DNA from: Sulfurimonas sp. HSL3-7
GTDB taxonomy: Bacteria > Campylobacterota > Campylobacteria > Campylobacterales > Sulfurimonadaceae
NCBI RefSeq assembly: GCF_039645985.1
Contig: NZ_CP147919.1
Span: forward strand, 2,170,001 to 2,234,000
Direction: 5' to 3'
DNA length: 64,000 nucleotides
Below, in pieces: positions 26,014-35,973 of this stretch; position 1 is the first letter of the stretch; the number at the start of each line of letters is the position of its first letter. Below the pieces are notes generated by a model that made no database searches, was not told the DNA's origin, and saw only the letters and a list, made by a program, of their open reading frames with translations. The position numbers were made by a program, and so were the translations under genes.

Positions 26014-26997
26014 ATGAAAATGTATAATCTTCACATTGTCCGGTCGCCGCTGCAGCTGATCAACATTTTAGAAGCTATCGAGACGCTCTCTCTTGAGAAC
26101 AACATCCTTGTCATCATCGACAGAAAAAGCATGTCAAATAACCGGCAGATCCAAGAGGTTTTACATGCGATCGATTACAAATGGGAGATGCTGTTTCATA
26201 TCGAAAAAAAATCCAAAACAAGCTTTTTGGATTATGTAAAGCTGATCAAAAAGATCAAAGCCTATCACTTCAAACACATCTTCACGGGTGACATCGACAG
26301 TATCAGCAATGTCATTATCGCCAATCTCAAGCACGAAAAGATTTTCCTGGTCGATGACGGCACATCAACGCTAAAGCGGCATGAAGCCCTTTTGCAAGAC
26401 AGTAAGCTTCGGTTCAAAGACAGGATGAAGCTGTTACGGTTCAACATGTTTGGCCTCAAAGCGCACAAAGAGTACAAATTAAACTTTTTCACCTTCTTTG
26501 ACATTTCGCCGAAAGCGGATGAGACCATTGTCAAAAATGCGTTCACCCACCTCAAAAAGCAGTTCAATCTATCCCAAAGCAAAAGCGACAAAGTCTACAT
26601 ACTCGGTCAGCCGATCTATAACAAAGAGATCCCTGAAGATATTTTCATAGAACATCTGGAAAAAATTCTGAAACACTATCAAGGTAAAGAGATCATCTAT
26701 GTCAAGCACCGTTATGAAAATATTCCGAAAGCGGTAGCTGCCGTTTTACAAGAGCGCGCGGAAATATATACCAACAAGTACCCTATAGAGCTTGACTTTC
26801 TGATCAAACAGGAGTACCCGCGCTACATCACCGGTTTCTTCTCAACCGCCCTGTATACATTAAAACAGATGTTCAATGAATCAGAGGTTACGCTTTTTCA
26901 CATAGATGGTAAACACTTTTTCAAGACCGAAAGAGCCGAGGTCGTTGAAAACTATTATGCTTTTTTTAACAACAATGGGTTCAACATCATAAAGTAA
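26014..26997 (+). CDS. GT52-like sialyltransferase-type glycosyltransferase
   Basis: A 327-residue protein whose start NLHIVRSPLQLINILEAIE, middle IFLVDDGTST, and C-terminal YVKHRYENIP, YPIELDFL and ITGFFSTALYTLKQMF follow the pattern of GT52 and polysialyltransferase-type enzymes, which move CMP-activated sialic-acid-like sugars. This fits well with the CMP-nonulosonate genes immediately upstream. Seven bases separate it from the pyruvyltransferase-like gene. I am sure of the general fold more than of the exact family. Acceptor and linkage are unknown. Confidence 0.6.
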   Translation: MKMYNLHIVRSPLQLINILEAIETLSLENNILVIIDRKSMSNNRQIQEVLHAIDYKWEMLFHIEKKSKTSFLDYVKLIKKIKAYHFKHIFTGDIDSISNVIIANLKHEKIFLVDDGTSTLKRHEALLQDSKLRFKDRMKLLRFNMFGLKAHKEYKLNFFTFFDISPKADETIVKNAFTHLKKQFNLSQSKSDKVYILGQPIYNKEIPEDIFIEHLEKILKHYQGKEIIYVKHRYENIPKAVAAVLQERAEIYTNKYPIELDFLIKQEYPRYITGFFSTALYTLKQMFNESEVTLFHIDGKHFFKTERAEVVENYYAFFNNNGFNIIK

Positions 26998-27001
26998 AAA
27001 A

Positions 27002-27199
27002 AGGAGCCTAGCGTTTTTCTTTTTCACCAAAGAATCGCACCTCCGGCGCTGGCCTGGTCTTGATCTTAAGACACTGGCAGCTGACTTAAAGAGACAACTC
27101 TCTATTGCCTCTTCACCTATCCGAAAGAAACCGTCAGACCGCCACAGAGCCCGTAAAGCCTACCTTCTACTCATAGAATATCAAGCTTTAACACTGTAA
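27002..27199 (+). pseudogene. possible gene remnant, start codon missing
   Basis: An open frame of 65 codons without ATG, GTG or TTG that nevertheless reads like protein: LRRWPGLDLKTLAADLKRQL, then IRKKPSDRHRARKAYLLLIE. It fills most of the 242-base gap between the GT52-like gene and galU. I do not recognise the family. A TATAAT at 27215-27220, probably the galU -10 box, follows. It could be the decayed end of a lost gene, or chance. Confidence 0.25.
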
Positions 27200-27214
27200 A
27201 ATAACAGACTTAAA

Positions 27215-27220
27215 TATAAT
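27215..27220 (+). promoter_or_regulatory. possible galU -10 box
   Basis: TATAAT, 20 bases before the TTG start of galU, no clear -35 box. Confidence 0.4.
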
Positions 27221-27239
27221 TAATCATCCAGGACCCGAC

Positions 27240-28073
27240 TTGAGCAATTCACCCATCAGAAAATGTCTATTTCCCGCAGCCGGTTACGGTACCCGTTTTC
27301 TTCCGGCAACCAAAGCGACGCCGAAAGAGATGCTTCCCATACTGACCAAGCCGCTGATCCAATACGGTGTCGAAGAGGCTGTCGAAGCCGGTATTACGAC
27401 GATGGCAGTCGTAACCGGGCGCGGCAAACGTGCCATCGAGGACCATTTTGATATCTCCTACGAACTTGAACAGCAGATCAAAGGGACGTCCAAAGAACAT
27501 CTTCTGACCGAGATCCGCTCACTTATCAACAAATGCACCTTCTCTTACACACGACAGGTCGAGATGAAGGGTTTGGGGCATGCGATCCTGACCGGCGAGA
27601 CACTCATCGGCAACGAGCCGTTTGCCGTCATCCTGGCGGATGACCTCTGCGACCATAACAGTTCCGGTGTGCTGCAGCAGATGGTGGAACTCTACAAAAA
27701 ACACCAATGCTCTATTGTCGCCATTGAAGAGGTGCCCAAAGAGGAGACCTACAAATACGGCGTGATCGACGGAAAAGAGATCGAGGACGGGGTATTTATG
27801 ATCAGCGATATGGTCGAGAAACCCGACCCTCAGGACGCGCCTTCCAACCTTGCCATCATCGGCCGCTATATCCTCACCCCGGATATCTTCGGCATCATCA
27901 GTGAAACAAAACCGGGCAAAGGGGGCGAGATCCAAATCACTGATGCCCTCCTAACCCAGGCCAAGCAGGGCAAGGTTCTCGCCTACAGATTTAAAGGTAA
28001 ACGTTTTGACTGCGGCTCGGTCGACGGTTTTGTCGAAGCGACCAACTTTTTTTACAATAAATCAAAGGGCTAA
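27240..28073 (+). CDS. galU: UTP-glucose-1-phosphate uridylyltransferase
   Basis: A 277-residue nucleotidyltransferase making UDP-glucose from glucose 1-phosphate and UTP. The signature FPAAGYGTRFLPATKATPKE (residues 12-31) with GxGTRxLP and the following Lys, the ADDLCDHN metal site, EKPDPQDAPSNLAIIGRY and KGKRFDCGSVDG are intact. The start is TTG at 27240 with AGGACCCGAC before it. It feeds Ugd (53.6 kb) and UDP-hexose-using transferases. It stands alone between two gaps with possible gene remnants, so it may be transcribed from its own TATAAT. Confidence 0.96.
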   Translation: MSNSPIRKCLFPAAGYGTRFLPATKATPKEMLPILTKPLIQYGVEEAVEAGITTMAVVTGRGKRAIEDHFDISYELEQQIKGTSKEHLLTEIRSLINKCTFSYTRQVEMKGLGHAILTGETLIGNEPFAVILADDLCDHNSSGVLQQMVELYKKHQCSIVAIEEVPKEETYKYGVIDGKEIEDGVFMISDMVEKPDPQDAPSNLAIIGRYILTPDIFGIISETKPGKGGEIQITDALLTQAKQGKVLAYRFKGKRFDCGSVDGFVEATNFFYNKSKG

Positions 28074-28610
28074 AAGTTAAAAAGCATCATCCTCGTCTAC
28101 GACAGGAAATGACTTTATGAGGTCACCAAAGGATCGACCTGACCTACCAAACGGCAAAGAGGCTGAAGTTTGCAAGATTGTCTACCCTATCTGTTTTATC
28201 TTGACGAAAAAGTCCGGCTGTAACTAACACTGATTTCACTACATCAATCCCCTAGATCCTACACACGGCTAAGATAAAAGCCCATATAAAGCACACTCAT
28301 AAGCATATCTGCATTTACTTTCCGGAACTATTCAAATCATCGATTTGTAAGGAAGTATTAACTATAATTCCCGGTAATTAATAAAGGCAATATAACAATT
28401 GTTTTTTTACTCGAAAAAAAACTTGAATTCCCGCCAATAAAAGAAAATTATCATCATTATGCTATTGCTATACCTAAGATCGAAGAGCATCTTGGCAAGA
28501 AATCAGAGAAGGTAAATGGCGAAACGGAATAAGCCACCTTGAGGCGTGAAAATTTTAGTCGCGGAATAATTAAGAAATTACATAATACAAAGTATAAAGG
28601 AAAGTTTTAA
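28074..28610. other. 537-base gap between galU and gmd
   Basis: No complete gene. It contains the start-less open frame described at 28368-28532 and is richer in A and T than the genes on either side. No JUMPstart/ops motif (GGCGGTAGCGTG) is visible, although this is where a polysaccharide operon leader would be. A short leader with AAAGGAAAGTTTTAA precedes the gmd ATG and gives a good ribosome site. Confidence 0.5.
28368..28532 (+). pseudogene. possible gene remnant before gmd
   Basis: Fifty-four codons open between a TAA at 28365 and a TAA at 28530, with no usable start codon, reading for example IVFLLEKKLEFPPIKENYHH and later IPKIEEHLGKKSEKVNGETE. The C-terminal part has ordinary protein character, so I suspect the 3' end of a gene lost by recombination at the border of the AT-rich glycan region. 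No family recognised. Confidence 0.3.
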
Positions 28611-29732
28611 ATGGCAGAAAAGAAAGTAGCATTAATCACCGGGATCACAGGACAGGACGGGTCATATCTTGCAGAGTTTTTACTAAAAAAAGGCTATGAA
28701 GTACACGGTATTAAAAGAAGATCTTCGCTTTTCAACACAGATCGTATTGATCACCTTTATCATGATCCGCACGTAAAAGGAATGGATCTGACACTTCACT
28801 TTGGAGAGATGACAGACTCGATGAACCTAACGCGTATTATCCAAGAGGTTCAACCTGACGAAATCTACAATCTTGCAGCCATGAGTCACGTGGCGGTCTC
28901 ATTTGAGACACCTGAGTATGTGTCCAATGCCGACGGCACAGGGACATTGCGTATTCTTGAAGCAGTAAAACTTTTGGGGCTTACAAAAAAGACCAAGATC
29001 TATCAAGCATCTACATCAGAACTATACGGCAAAGTGCAAGAAGTGCCGCAAAGTGAAACGACTCCTTTTTATCCAAGAAGTCCCTATGCCGTTGCAAAGA
29101 TGTATGCCTACTGGATCACGGTTAACTACCGTGAAGCTTACGGTATGTTCGCCTGCAACGGTATCTTGTTTAACCACGAATCCCCTGTTCGTGGTGAGAC
29201 CTTTGTAACGCGTAAGATCACGCGTGCAGCATCTAAAATAGCGCTAGGTCTACAGGACAAACTTTATCTCGGGAACCTCAATGCTAAACGGGACTGGGGA
29301 CATGCAAAAGATTATGTAAGAATGATGTGGATGATCCTGCAAGCCGATGAGCCGGAAGACTGGGTTATCGCTACGGGGGTCACCACGACAGTGCGTGATT
29401 TTGTAAAAATGGCCTTTGCCTATGCCGGAATTGAATTAGAGTTTAAAGGTGAAGGTGTTGATGAGAAAGCCTATGTCGTCGCCTGCTCAAATCCTGATTA
29501 TCAGGTAGAGATCGGAAAGGAAGTGGTGGCAGTCGATCCACGTTATTTCCGCCCGACAGAGGTTGACTTACTTATCGGTGACCCTACAAAAGCGGAGCAG
29601 AAACTGGGTTGGACACGTGAGCATAAACTAGAAGATCTTGTTAATGATATGATGGAGTCAGATCTTAAACTTATGACTAAAGATCAGTACCTTCAAGACG
29701 GTGGATACCGTATTCACAACTATTTCGAGTAG
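28611..29732 (+). CDS. gmd: GDP-mannose 4,6-dehydratase
   Basis: A 373-residue extended short-chain dehydrogenase that turns GDP-mannose into GDP-4-keto-6-deoxymannose. The NADP site [11 protein letters not shown] (residues 10-20), the RRSS region, the catalytic Tyr159 and Lys163 of YAVAK, and the [21 protein letters not shown] stretch are family-typical. It lies 8 bases upstream of fcl, so the pair makes GDP-L-fucose. The mannose phosphate could come from the phosphohexomutase at 9-10.3 kb; a GDP-mannose pyrophosphorylase gene is not in the window. Confidence 0.97.
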   Translation: MAEKKVALITGITGQDGSYLAEFLLKKGYEVHGIKRRSSLFNTDRIDHLYHDPHVKGMDLTLHFGEMTDSMNLTRIIQEVQPDEIYNLAAMSHVAVSFETPEYVSNADGTGTLRILEAVKLLGLTKKTKIYQASTSELYGKVQEVPQSETTPFYPRSPYAVAKMYAYWITVNYREAYGMFACNGILFNHESPVRGETFVTRKITRAASKIALGLQDKLYLGNLNAKRDWGHAKDYVRMMWMILQADEPEDWVIATGVTTTVRDFVKMAFAYAGIELEFKGEGVDEKAYVVACSNPDYQVEIGKEVVAVDPRYFRPTEVDLLIGDPTKAEQKLGWTREHKLEDLVNDMMESDLKLMTKDQYLQDGGYRIHNYFE

Positions 29733-29740
29733 TCTATAAT

Positions 29741-30844
29741 ATGGATAAAACAAGCAAGATTTATGTCGCGGGTCACAGAGGTCTGGTCGGTTCTGCAATT
29801 GTGCAGAACCTAACATCTAAAGGGTATACAAACCTGGTCAATAGAACACATTCCGAGCTGGATTTGACAGACCAAACAGCAGTGGCAGATTTTTTCCGGT
29901 CTGAAAAACCGGAGTATGTGATCCTTGCTGCAGCAAAAGTGGGCGGTATTGTGGCGAACAATACCTACCGGGCGGAATTCATCTACGAAAACCTCCAGAT
30001 ACAGAACAATGTCATCCATCAAGCCTATTTAAACGGTGTCAAAAAACTTCTGTTTCTAGGCAGCACCTGCATCTATCCAAAAGATGCTCCGCAGCCTATG
30101 CCGGAAGATTGTCTACTGACGTCACCGCTTGAGTACACCAATGAACCTTATGCTATAGCGAAAATAGCAGGCATCAAGATGTGTGAATCTTATAACCTTC
30201 AATACGGTACTAACTTTATCTCAGTTATGCCGACCAACCTTTATGGACCAAATGACAATTTTGACTTAGAGAAGTCACATGTCCTTCCTGCACTCATCAG
30301 AAAGATCCATTGTGCCAAACTGCTCAATGAAAAAAAATATGATGACGTAGTAAAAGACTTAGATCTCAATAACATTGATGAAGCAAAAGAGTATCTATCT
30401 AAATTCGGTGTAGATGAAACCCGTGTAGAAATTTGGGGGACAGGTAAACCATGTCGAGAATTTTTATACTCTGAAGATATGGCTGATGCCTGTGTATTTT
30501 TACTTGAGAACAGAGATTTCAAAGACACATATACAGATGTATCTGGCAGTAATGAGACTTGCACACCCAATAGTGTTACAACTACAGAGATAAGAAATAC
30601 TCATATCAACATTGGAACAGGTAAAGATATCTCCATCAAAGAATTAGCCGAGATGATCAAAGAGATCATTGGCTTTAAAGGTGAACTCTATTTCAATACT
30701 GATAAACCTGATGGAACGATGAAAAAATTGACTGATGTTTCTAAGCTTCATGCGCTTGGCTGGAAACATAAAGTTGAGTTGAACGATGGAATCAAAACTA
30801 TGTATGAATGGTATTTAAATATCAACTTTAACAACTATAAATAG
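29741..30844 (+). CDS. fcl: GDP-L-fucose synthase
   Basis: A 367-residue NADPH-dependent epimerase-reductase that completes GDP-L-fucose. Motifs: [10 protein letters not shown] (residues 11-20), FLGSTCIYP with Ser108, catalytic Tyr137 and Lys141 in [11 protein letters not shown], and the [20 protein letters not shown]-terminal motif. It is about 45 residues longer than the E. coli enzyme because of inserts around residues 185-225 and 260-290. The second insert ([18 protein letters not shown]) has AT-richer sequence than the rest. This longer form is common in environmental bacteria. Confidence 0.95.
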   Translation: MDKTSKIYVAGHRGLVGSAIVQNLTSKGYTNLVNRTHSELDLTDQTAVADFFRSEKPEYVILAAAKVGGIVANNTYRAEFIYENLQIQNNVIHQAYLNGVKKLLFLGSTCIYPKDAPQPMPEDCLLTSPLEYTNEPYAIAKIAGIKMCESYNLQYGTNFISVMPTNLYGPNDNFDLEKSHVLPALIRKIHCAKLLNEKKYDDVVKDLDLNNIDEAKEYLSKFGVDETRVEIWGTGKPCREFLYSEDMADACVFLLENRDFKDTYTDVSGSNETCTPNSVTTTEIRNTHINIGTGKDISIKELAEMIKEIIGFKGELYFNTDKPDGTMKKLTDVSKLHALGWKHKVELNDGIKTMYEWYLNINFNNYK

Positions 30845-30851
30845 GTAACAA

Positions 30852-32081
30852 TTGAAAAAAAACTTATTTTTATCATTTATTGATCAAGGAATAGTCAGTT
30901 TATCTAATTTTTTACTGATAATTTTTCTAGCAAGAATCTTGGATAAAGCTGAATTCGGTTTTATCTCTTTTCTTCTCTTTATCAGTGTACTTATCAATAA
31001 CACGCATATCTCTCTAATAACACAGCCTCATAATGTCATCGCCGCAAAACTAGGACAAAGATATTATGAAAAATATACGAGTGGCTTATTGGGGTTAAAT
31101 ATACTTTTTATTATTTTACTTATACTAATGTCTCTATTAATATATTTTTTGCATTATCTTCAATTAATTAATCTGTACGATGAAACTGCATTTATTATTT
31201 TTTCTCTTTTTTATCTGACTATCAAACAGTTGCAAGATTTTTTTAGAAGAATTTTGTTTACTTCTGGGCATATTCAGGAATTACTGATTAGTGATATTAT
31301 CGCTTATGGCGGTGTAATATTATTCATATGGCTAGCATATTATTTTAACATCACTTTACTACACACAATTATTATTTTGATTTCCATACCTTATATTTTG
31401 TCAACTATCTATTTACTGCAAAAAAATAGAATCGAATACAAATTGAATCTAAAAATTATGGTTATGGCATATAAAAAAAGCTATAACTTCGCACGTTGGG
31501 CTTTTTTATCGACATTCACATCATGGGTTGGAACGAGAATCTTTCCAATTACATTGGGGATACTTGTCAACATGGAAACTGTTGCAGTCTATGCAGTTTT
31601 AATGAATATCATAAACACGCTTAACCCGTTTTTTTATACGTTAACGAATTTTCTGACTACCGTATTTGCCAAAATGCAACAGAAATCTAATGTGCTAAAA
31701 CAGACATTTAATGTTTTTTTAGCTTCATTACCGATTGTAATTATTGCGATCACAATTTTATTTATTTATGCAGAAGATATATTGTTTTTCCTCTATGGTC
31801 CAAAGTATACTGAATATGCTGAATTACTAAAATACATATCTTCTTCAATATTATTGATTGGAATTGCAAATATTTTACAATTGTATCTCCGCGCATTACA
31901 ACAGGTGAAATATATTTTTCAAGCTTTTTTGTTTTCTTCGTTTTTCACCTTAACTATAGGCACTTATCTGATACACAGCTATCAAATTGAAGGGGCTGTC
32001 TTGGCTTTTGTTTTATCATGGGCTGTTTCAGATATTTTCTTGGGCTTTAGTGTTTTAAGAATGCACAAGGTGAAGATGTGA
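30852..32081 (+). CDS. polysaccharide flippase (Wzx-like)
   Basis: A 409-residue protein with about twelve hydrophobic helices and the N-terminal pattern SFIDQGIVSLSNFLLIIFLARILDKAEFGFI, typical of MOP-superfamily O-unit flippases. It would move the undecaprenyl-linked O-unit across the inner membrane. The start is TTG at 30852, preceded by AGGTAACAA, 7 bases after the fcl stop. Its DNA is markedly AT-rich compared with fcl's first half and with the core genes, as usual for variable O-antigen genes. The polymerase-like gene overlaps its end by 4 bases (GTGA). Confidence 0.85.
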   Translation: MKKNLFLSFIDQGIVSLSNFLLIIFLARILDKAEFGFISFLLFISVLINNTHISLITQPHNVIAAKLGQRYYEKYTSGLLGLNILFIILLILMSLLIYFLHYLQLINLYDETAFIIFSLFYLTIKQLQDFFRRILFTSGHIQELLISDIIAYGGVILFIWLAYYFNITLLHTIIILISIPYILSTIYLLQKNRIEYKLNLKIMVMAYKKSYNFARWAFLSTFTSWVGTRIFPITLGILVNMETVAVYAVLMNIINTLNPFFYTLTNFLTTVFAKMQQKSNVLKQTFNVFLASLPIVIIAITILFIYAEDILFFLYGPKYTEYAELLKYISSSILLIGIANILQLYLRALQQVKYIFQAFLFSSFFTLTIGTYLIHSYQIEGAVLAFVLSWAVSDIFLGFSVLRMHKVKM

Positions 32082-33346
32082 ATAAAATTGTTATGATTTT
32101 TTTAACCATACTGTTTTTTAAACCATTTGGTCTTGACCAGGTCGATAAATTTGGACTAACTCTTATGCCTATGTTTGCTGCCACTAAAATATTTAGAATC
32201 TTGTGGATTTTTTTGGTAGCTGCTTTTTTAATATATCTTATATATAAATTATATATGTATTGGAGAAGAAACCCGATTCAAATTGAAATTCCTATTTTCA
32301 GCTTGTTTTTCAGCATTTTATATTCGTATGTTTTAATTACTTCCTTTATGTTAAGTCAGTATGCAGATGTATTGGGATTTTACCGTTTACTTGAGCTTCT
32401 TATTGTAATGACCAGTATTCTTGTACTCTTATCAGCAACATCATTTAAAAGCCTTAATCTTCTTGATCTGATACAAAAAGCCCTTCTCATAAACTTTTAT
32501 TTGATTATTCTTATTCTCCTTTTTTGGTTGGTTAAAGATCATTCGATGATATTCCAATTGGAAACGCAAGGAAGGGTGCGATTGGGAGGATCGGTTTACA
32601 GCCCGAATGAATTGGGTATTATAGGATCTCTAAGTATGTGGTCAGCATACTACTTATTATTTAAAAATCATATTAGCAAGAAATTTTTTGTCTTTACCCT
32701 TTTGATAGCTCTAATTATAGTTGTCTTAACAAATAGCCGGACAAGTATGGTTATCGCTTTCGGCTCTATTTTATTCATGCTCCATAAACAGAATTTGATA
32801 AATAAACTCGCCATTATCGGTATGACTTTTATTGGAATGATATTTCTTTTTTCCACTTTCAATATTGACAGATTAGGTTATGGGAATGACCCTTTAGAGG
32901 AGTTAAAAACACTCAATAATAGAACGTATATTTATGAAGTTGCTTTTGACGGCATCATTAGAAACCCATGGTTTGGAGTAGGTTACGTAGAGGGAACGAA
33001 AGAGTTTTTAAAAGAGAATTTCACACAAGACTTTTGGTTGCCACCGCACACCCACAATGGGTATATTGAAATTGCCCTTTCATTAGGAATACCTTTTTTT
33101 GTATTAGTAATGCTAATCAGTACAAGGCTGTTTTTTCTATCTTTTAGAAACATCATTTTCAATACAAATAAGATAACTGTTGCATCTTCGATGCAACTTA
33201 TTATTATAATGGTTACCGCTATGACAACAGTAGACATCGGAAATGCTGTTAATCCTTTATTTGTTTTATTTTTGTTTTATCTATTGACAAATGGTCAGTT
33301 ATTACAAGATCCTCATAGAAATCTGCATCAAGCTGGAAAAAGATAA
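32078..33346 (+). CDS. O-antigen polymerase/ligase-family membrane protein (probably Wzy)
   Basis: A 422-residue protein with about eleven membrane helices and the Wzy_C features GGSVYSPNELGIIGSLSM, TNSRTSMVIAFGSIL and, before the penultimate helices, a large loop with NPWFGVGYVEGT and PPHTHNGYIEIALSLG containing the conserved H-x-HN. These enzymes join O-units or transfer them to the lipid A core. Because another member lies in the core section (46.4 kb), this one is more likely the polymerase. The start GTG overlaps the flippase stop by 4 bases. The DNA is AT-rich. Confidence 0.82.
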   Translation: MNKIVMIFLTILFFKPFGLDQVDKFGLTLMPMFAATKIFRILWIFLVAAFLIYLIYKLYMYWRRNPIQIEIPIFSLFFSILYSYVLITSFMLSQYADVLGFYRLLELLIVMTSILVLLSATSFKSLNLLDLIQKALLINFYLIILILLFWLVKDHSMIFQLETQGRVRLGGSVYSPNELGIIGSLSMWSAYYLLFKNHISKKFFVFTLLIALIIVVLTNSRTSMVIAFGSILFMLHKQNLINKLAIIGMTFIGMIFLFSTFNIDRLGYGNDPLEELKTLNNRTYIYEVAFDGIIRNPWFGVGYVEGTKEFLKENFTQDFWLPPHTHNGYIEIALSLGIPFFVLVMLISTRLFFLSFRNIIFNTNKITVASSMQLIIIMVTAMTTVDIGNAVNPLFVLFLFYLLTNGQLLQDPHRNLHQAGKR

Positions 33347-34768
33347 ATGTTATTTAACAGCTATGAATTTATATTTCTATTTTTACCTTTTTCTTTTTTC
33401 ATATATTTCTCTCTTTTGCAGAAGCGATTAATTACCGGCGCAAAAGGTTTTTTAGTTTTTGCCTCTCTGTTTTTTTATTCGTGGTGGAATATTTCATATC
33501 TGCCGATTATTTTATCTTCGATGTTATTTAACTATGTGATTGGTAACTCGTTAAATGAGAATTTTAAAAAAGTTCAAGTTCATAAAAAGACTTTATTAGC
33601 TTTTGGGATTACTTCCAATATCGCCTTGCTTGGCTATTTTAAATATTCTGATTTTTTTATTGAAAACGTCAATCTTGCATTTAACGAATCCGTTCCTTTG
33701 CTACATTTAGCTTTGCCTTTAGCAATCTCATTTTTCACCTTTCAACAGATCGCTTATTTGGTTGATTCGTATCGTGGTGAAACGGCCGAATATGACTTTT
33801 TAAACTATGCCCTCTTTGTCACTTTTTTCCCTCAGCTTATTGCAGGACCAATTGTACATCATGCGGAGATGATGCCTCAGTTCGCTTCAAAATGGAATCT
33901 GGTTAAAAATTATAAAAATATTGCTGTGGGACTTTTTATTTTTTCTATCGGATTGTTTAAAAAAGTGGTTATTGCCGATAGCTTCGCTCAGTGGGCAACA
34001 CACGGCTTTGACGTGGCGACAACATTGAGTTTTTTTGAAGCATGGGCGACATCACTATCGTACACTTTTCAGCTCTATTTTGATTTCAGCGGCTACACCG
34101 ACATGGCGATCGGTGCGGCACTGCTGTTCAATATCACGTTGCCGATTAACTTCAACAGTCCCTATAAGGCACGCGATATCCAGGATTTCTGGAGACGCTG
34201 GCATATTACGCTCTCTCGCTTTTTACGGGACTATATCTATATCCCACTGGGCGGAAACCGCAAAGGAAATTTCCGGACCTATAACAATTTGCTTGCCACA
34301 TTTATTCTCGGCGGCATATGGCACGGAGCGGGATGGACGTTCATATTCTGGGGCTTTCTTCATGGTCTCGCTTTGGTCGTACACCGTTTTTGGAAACAGC
34401 TTGGCTTTACCATGAACAGGTACCTGGCATGGTTTGTTACGTTTAACTTTGTCAACATCGCCTGGGTCTTTTTCCGCGCCAGGGAATGGGAGGATGCGAT
34501 TAAAGTACTCTCCGGGATGATAGATTTAAACATGCGTATGTTTACATATAAAATAGATGTTTTTGAAACCTCTTTTATCCTGGGCGGGGTGGTGCTGGTG
34601 CTCACTTTCCTGAACTCCATGCAAATGATTCGTTTTGTCCCTTGTAGCGGAAAAATTTGTTTTAAACCTACTCGTTTATTCGCATTATTTGCGTCGATGC
34701 TTTTTTTGATAAGTCTATTCTACATATTGACAACAAAAAACAGTGAATTTTTATATTTTAATTTTTAA
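33347..34768 (+). CDS. MBOAT-family O-acyltransferase (AlgI-like)
   Basis: A 473-residue membrane-bound O-acyltransferase. The core motifs YFDFSGYTDMAIGAALLF, FWRRWHITLSRFLRDYIYIPLGGNRKG and ILGGIWHGAGWTFIFWGFLHG, with the catalytic His of GIWHG, are AlgI/DltB-like. It would carry acyl groups through the inner membrane to a periplasmic partner that acylates a polysaccharide. It directly follows the polymerase gene. GC content visibly changes inside the gene: the first 640 bases are AT-rich, the middle (about 33990-34640) resembles the core genome, and the end is AT-rich again. The SGNH-like partner gene follows 20 bases later. Confidence 0.92.
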   Translation: MLFNSYEFIFLFLPFSFFIYFSLLQKRLITGAKGFLVFASLFFYSWWNISYLPIILSSMLFNYVIGNSLNENFKKVQVHKKTLLAFGITSNIALLGYFKYSDFFIENVNLAFNESVPLLHLALPLAISFFTFQQIAYLVDSYRGETAEYDFLNYALFVTFFPQLIAGPIVHHAEMMPQFASKWNLVKNYKNIAVGLFIFSIGLFKKVVIADSFAQWATHGFDVATTLSFFEAWATSLSYTFQLYFDFSGYTDMAIGAALLFNITLPINFNSPYKARDIQDFWRRWHITLSRFLRDYIYIPLGGNRKGNFRTYNNLLATFILGGIWHGAGWTFIFWGFLHGLALVVHRFWKQLGFTMNRYLAWFVTFNFVNIAWVFFRAREWEDAIKVLSGMIDLNMRMFTYKIDVFETSFILGGVVLVLTFLNSMQMIRFVPCSGKICFKPTRLFALFASMLFLISLFYILTTKNSEFLYFNF

Positions 34769-34788
34769 TAAAAGCAGGGTGTAGTCAA

Positions 34789-35964
34789 ATGCATAAATAT
34801 AAAGAATTTATTTTAATATTTTTCCTTTTTTTGTTCCTAGGCGCATTATTGCTCCCTGTTACAAACCTGTGGATAGATAGGTATAGGATTTTCAACGCTT
34901 TTAATCATCATTACGACACCTACTATTGGAGAAAAGACAACAAGTGGGAGTTTAACCATGCTGACCGCATTATCCCTATGGCTTTTCTTTTAAGCAACAA
35001 GCATGAATTTGACAGTTTTATATTTGGGAACTCGAAAATCGGCAATATGGATGTCCGTTCATTAGGGGCTTCGTGGTACAAACTGAATTATAACTCCGGG
35101 AATATGGTGGAACATCTTCATAATGCCAAATTGCTGTTGGATAATATTCATGTTAAAAATATTATTTTAACGATTGATCTGGAGTATTTTTATGACCTCA
35201 GCATAAACGTTAAATATAAAAAAGATGTTTATCCCAAAGATATGGGAGAATGGGCAGTATTGCTGAAAAAATATCTTTTTAAAAGAGAGGATGAAAAAGA
35301 TTTTAACTTTTTATTTGAGAAAGATTATGAATTGATAAAAAAAGAAGAATTTTATATCAGAACGAATGCAAACCACTTGGTTCCATATGACAAAAATGCT
35401 GAACACTTATCATATGTCAATAATTTAACAGGCTTAAGATATAAAGATTCAACCTTTGATCAAAAGAAGATCGATCAAGTCATCGGTATGATCAGAGAGC
35501 TAAAGACGCTTACTGAAATCAAGGGGGCCCATTTCAGTATGCTTTTTGTTCCATTTCATTATAAAAACATCTTCCAGGCCGATCCTGATAAGATAAACTA
35601 TATTAAGCGAGAGCTTGTTTCGATATCGGATTTCTACGATTTCTCATTGCCGCATAATTACATAATCAACAATGCATTCTGGAGAGAGACTTTTCACTAC
35701 ACAAAAGCTGTTAATGACGAAATCATTAAGAAAATTAAAAATGAAAAACAACTTTGTGAACCGTTTGGTGTATTGCTTACAAAAAATAATATTGATACTC
35801 AATTAGAAACCGGATACAATACCTCCCGAGGTTTAATCGATTATTTACTTATAAGTGATTCACATTTTTTTCCGCATAAAAATTTTAGAAATGGCGTTGA
35901 AAATTCTGATATTTTTTCTACAAATTTACATCAAATCACCCAAAACTGTTTGGATTACTACTAA
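34789..35964 (+). CDS. membrane-anchored SGNH/AlgJ-like partner of the MBOAT protein
   Basis: A 391-residue protein with one N-terminal membrane helix (about 7-28) and a periplasmic domain. The segment DSFIFGNSKIGNMDVRSLG matches the position of the nucleophile block in AlgJ/DltD/SGNH-like proteins, where GxSR or GNSK is found, and IILTIDLEYFYD supplies the next strand. Near the C-terminus LISDSHFF may be the DxxH block. MBOAT proteins usually act with such a partner to acylate extracellular glycans. Identification is by context plus these motifs; the sequence is AT-rich and divergent. Confidence 0.6.
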   Translation: MHKYKEFILIFFLFLFLGALLLPVTNLWIDRYRIFNAFNHHYDTYYWRKDNKWEFNHADRIIPMAFLLSNKHEFDSFIFGNSKIGNMDVRSLGASWYKLNYNSGNMVEHLHNAKLLLDNIHVKNIILTIDLEYFYDLSINVKYKKDVYPKDMGEWAVLLKKYLFKREDEKDFNFLFEKDYELIKKEEFYIRTNANHLVPYDKNAEHLSYVNNLTGLRYKDSTFDQKKIDQVIGMIRELKTLTEIKGAHFSMLFVPFHYKNIFQADPDKINYIKRELVSISDFYDFSLPHNYIINNAFWRETFHYTKAVNDEIIKKIKNEKQLCEPFGVLLTKNNIDTQLETGYNTSRGLIDYLLISDSHFFPHKNFRNGVENSDIFSTNLHQITQNCLDYY

Positions 35965-35973
35965 AGGTCAAAA

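Noticed and set aside
28074-28610. JUMPstart/ops element for RfaH-type control
   Set aside because: No match to GGCGGTAGCGTG in the leader region.
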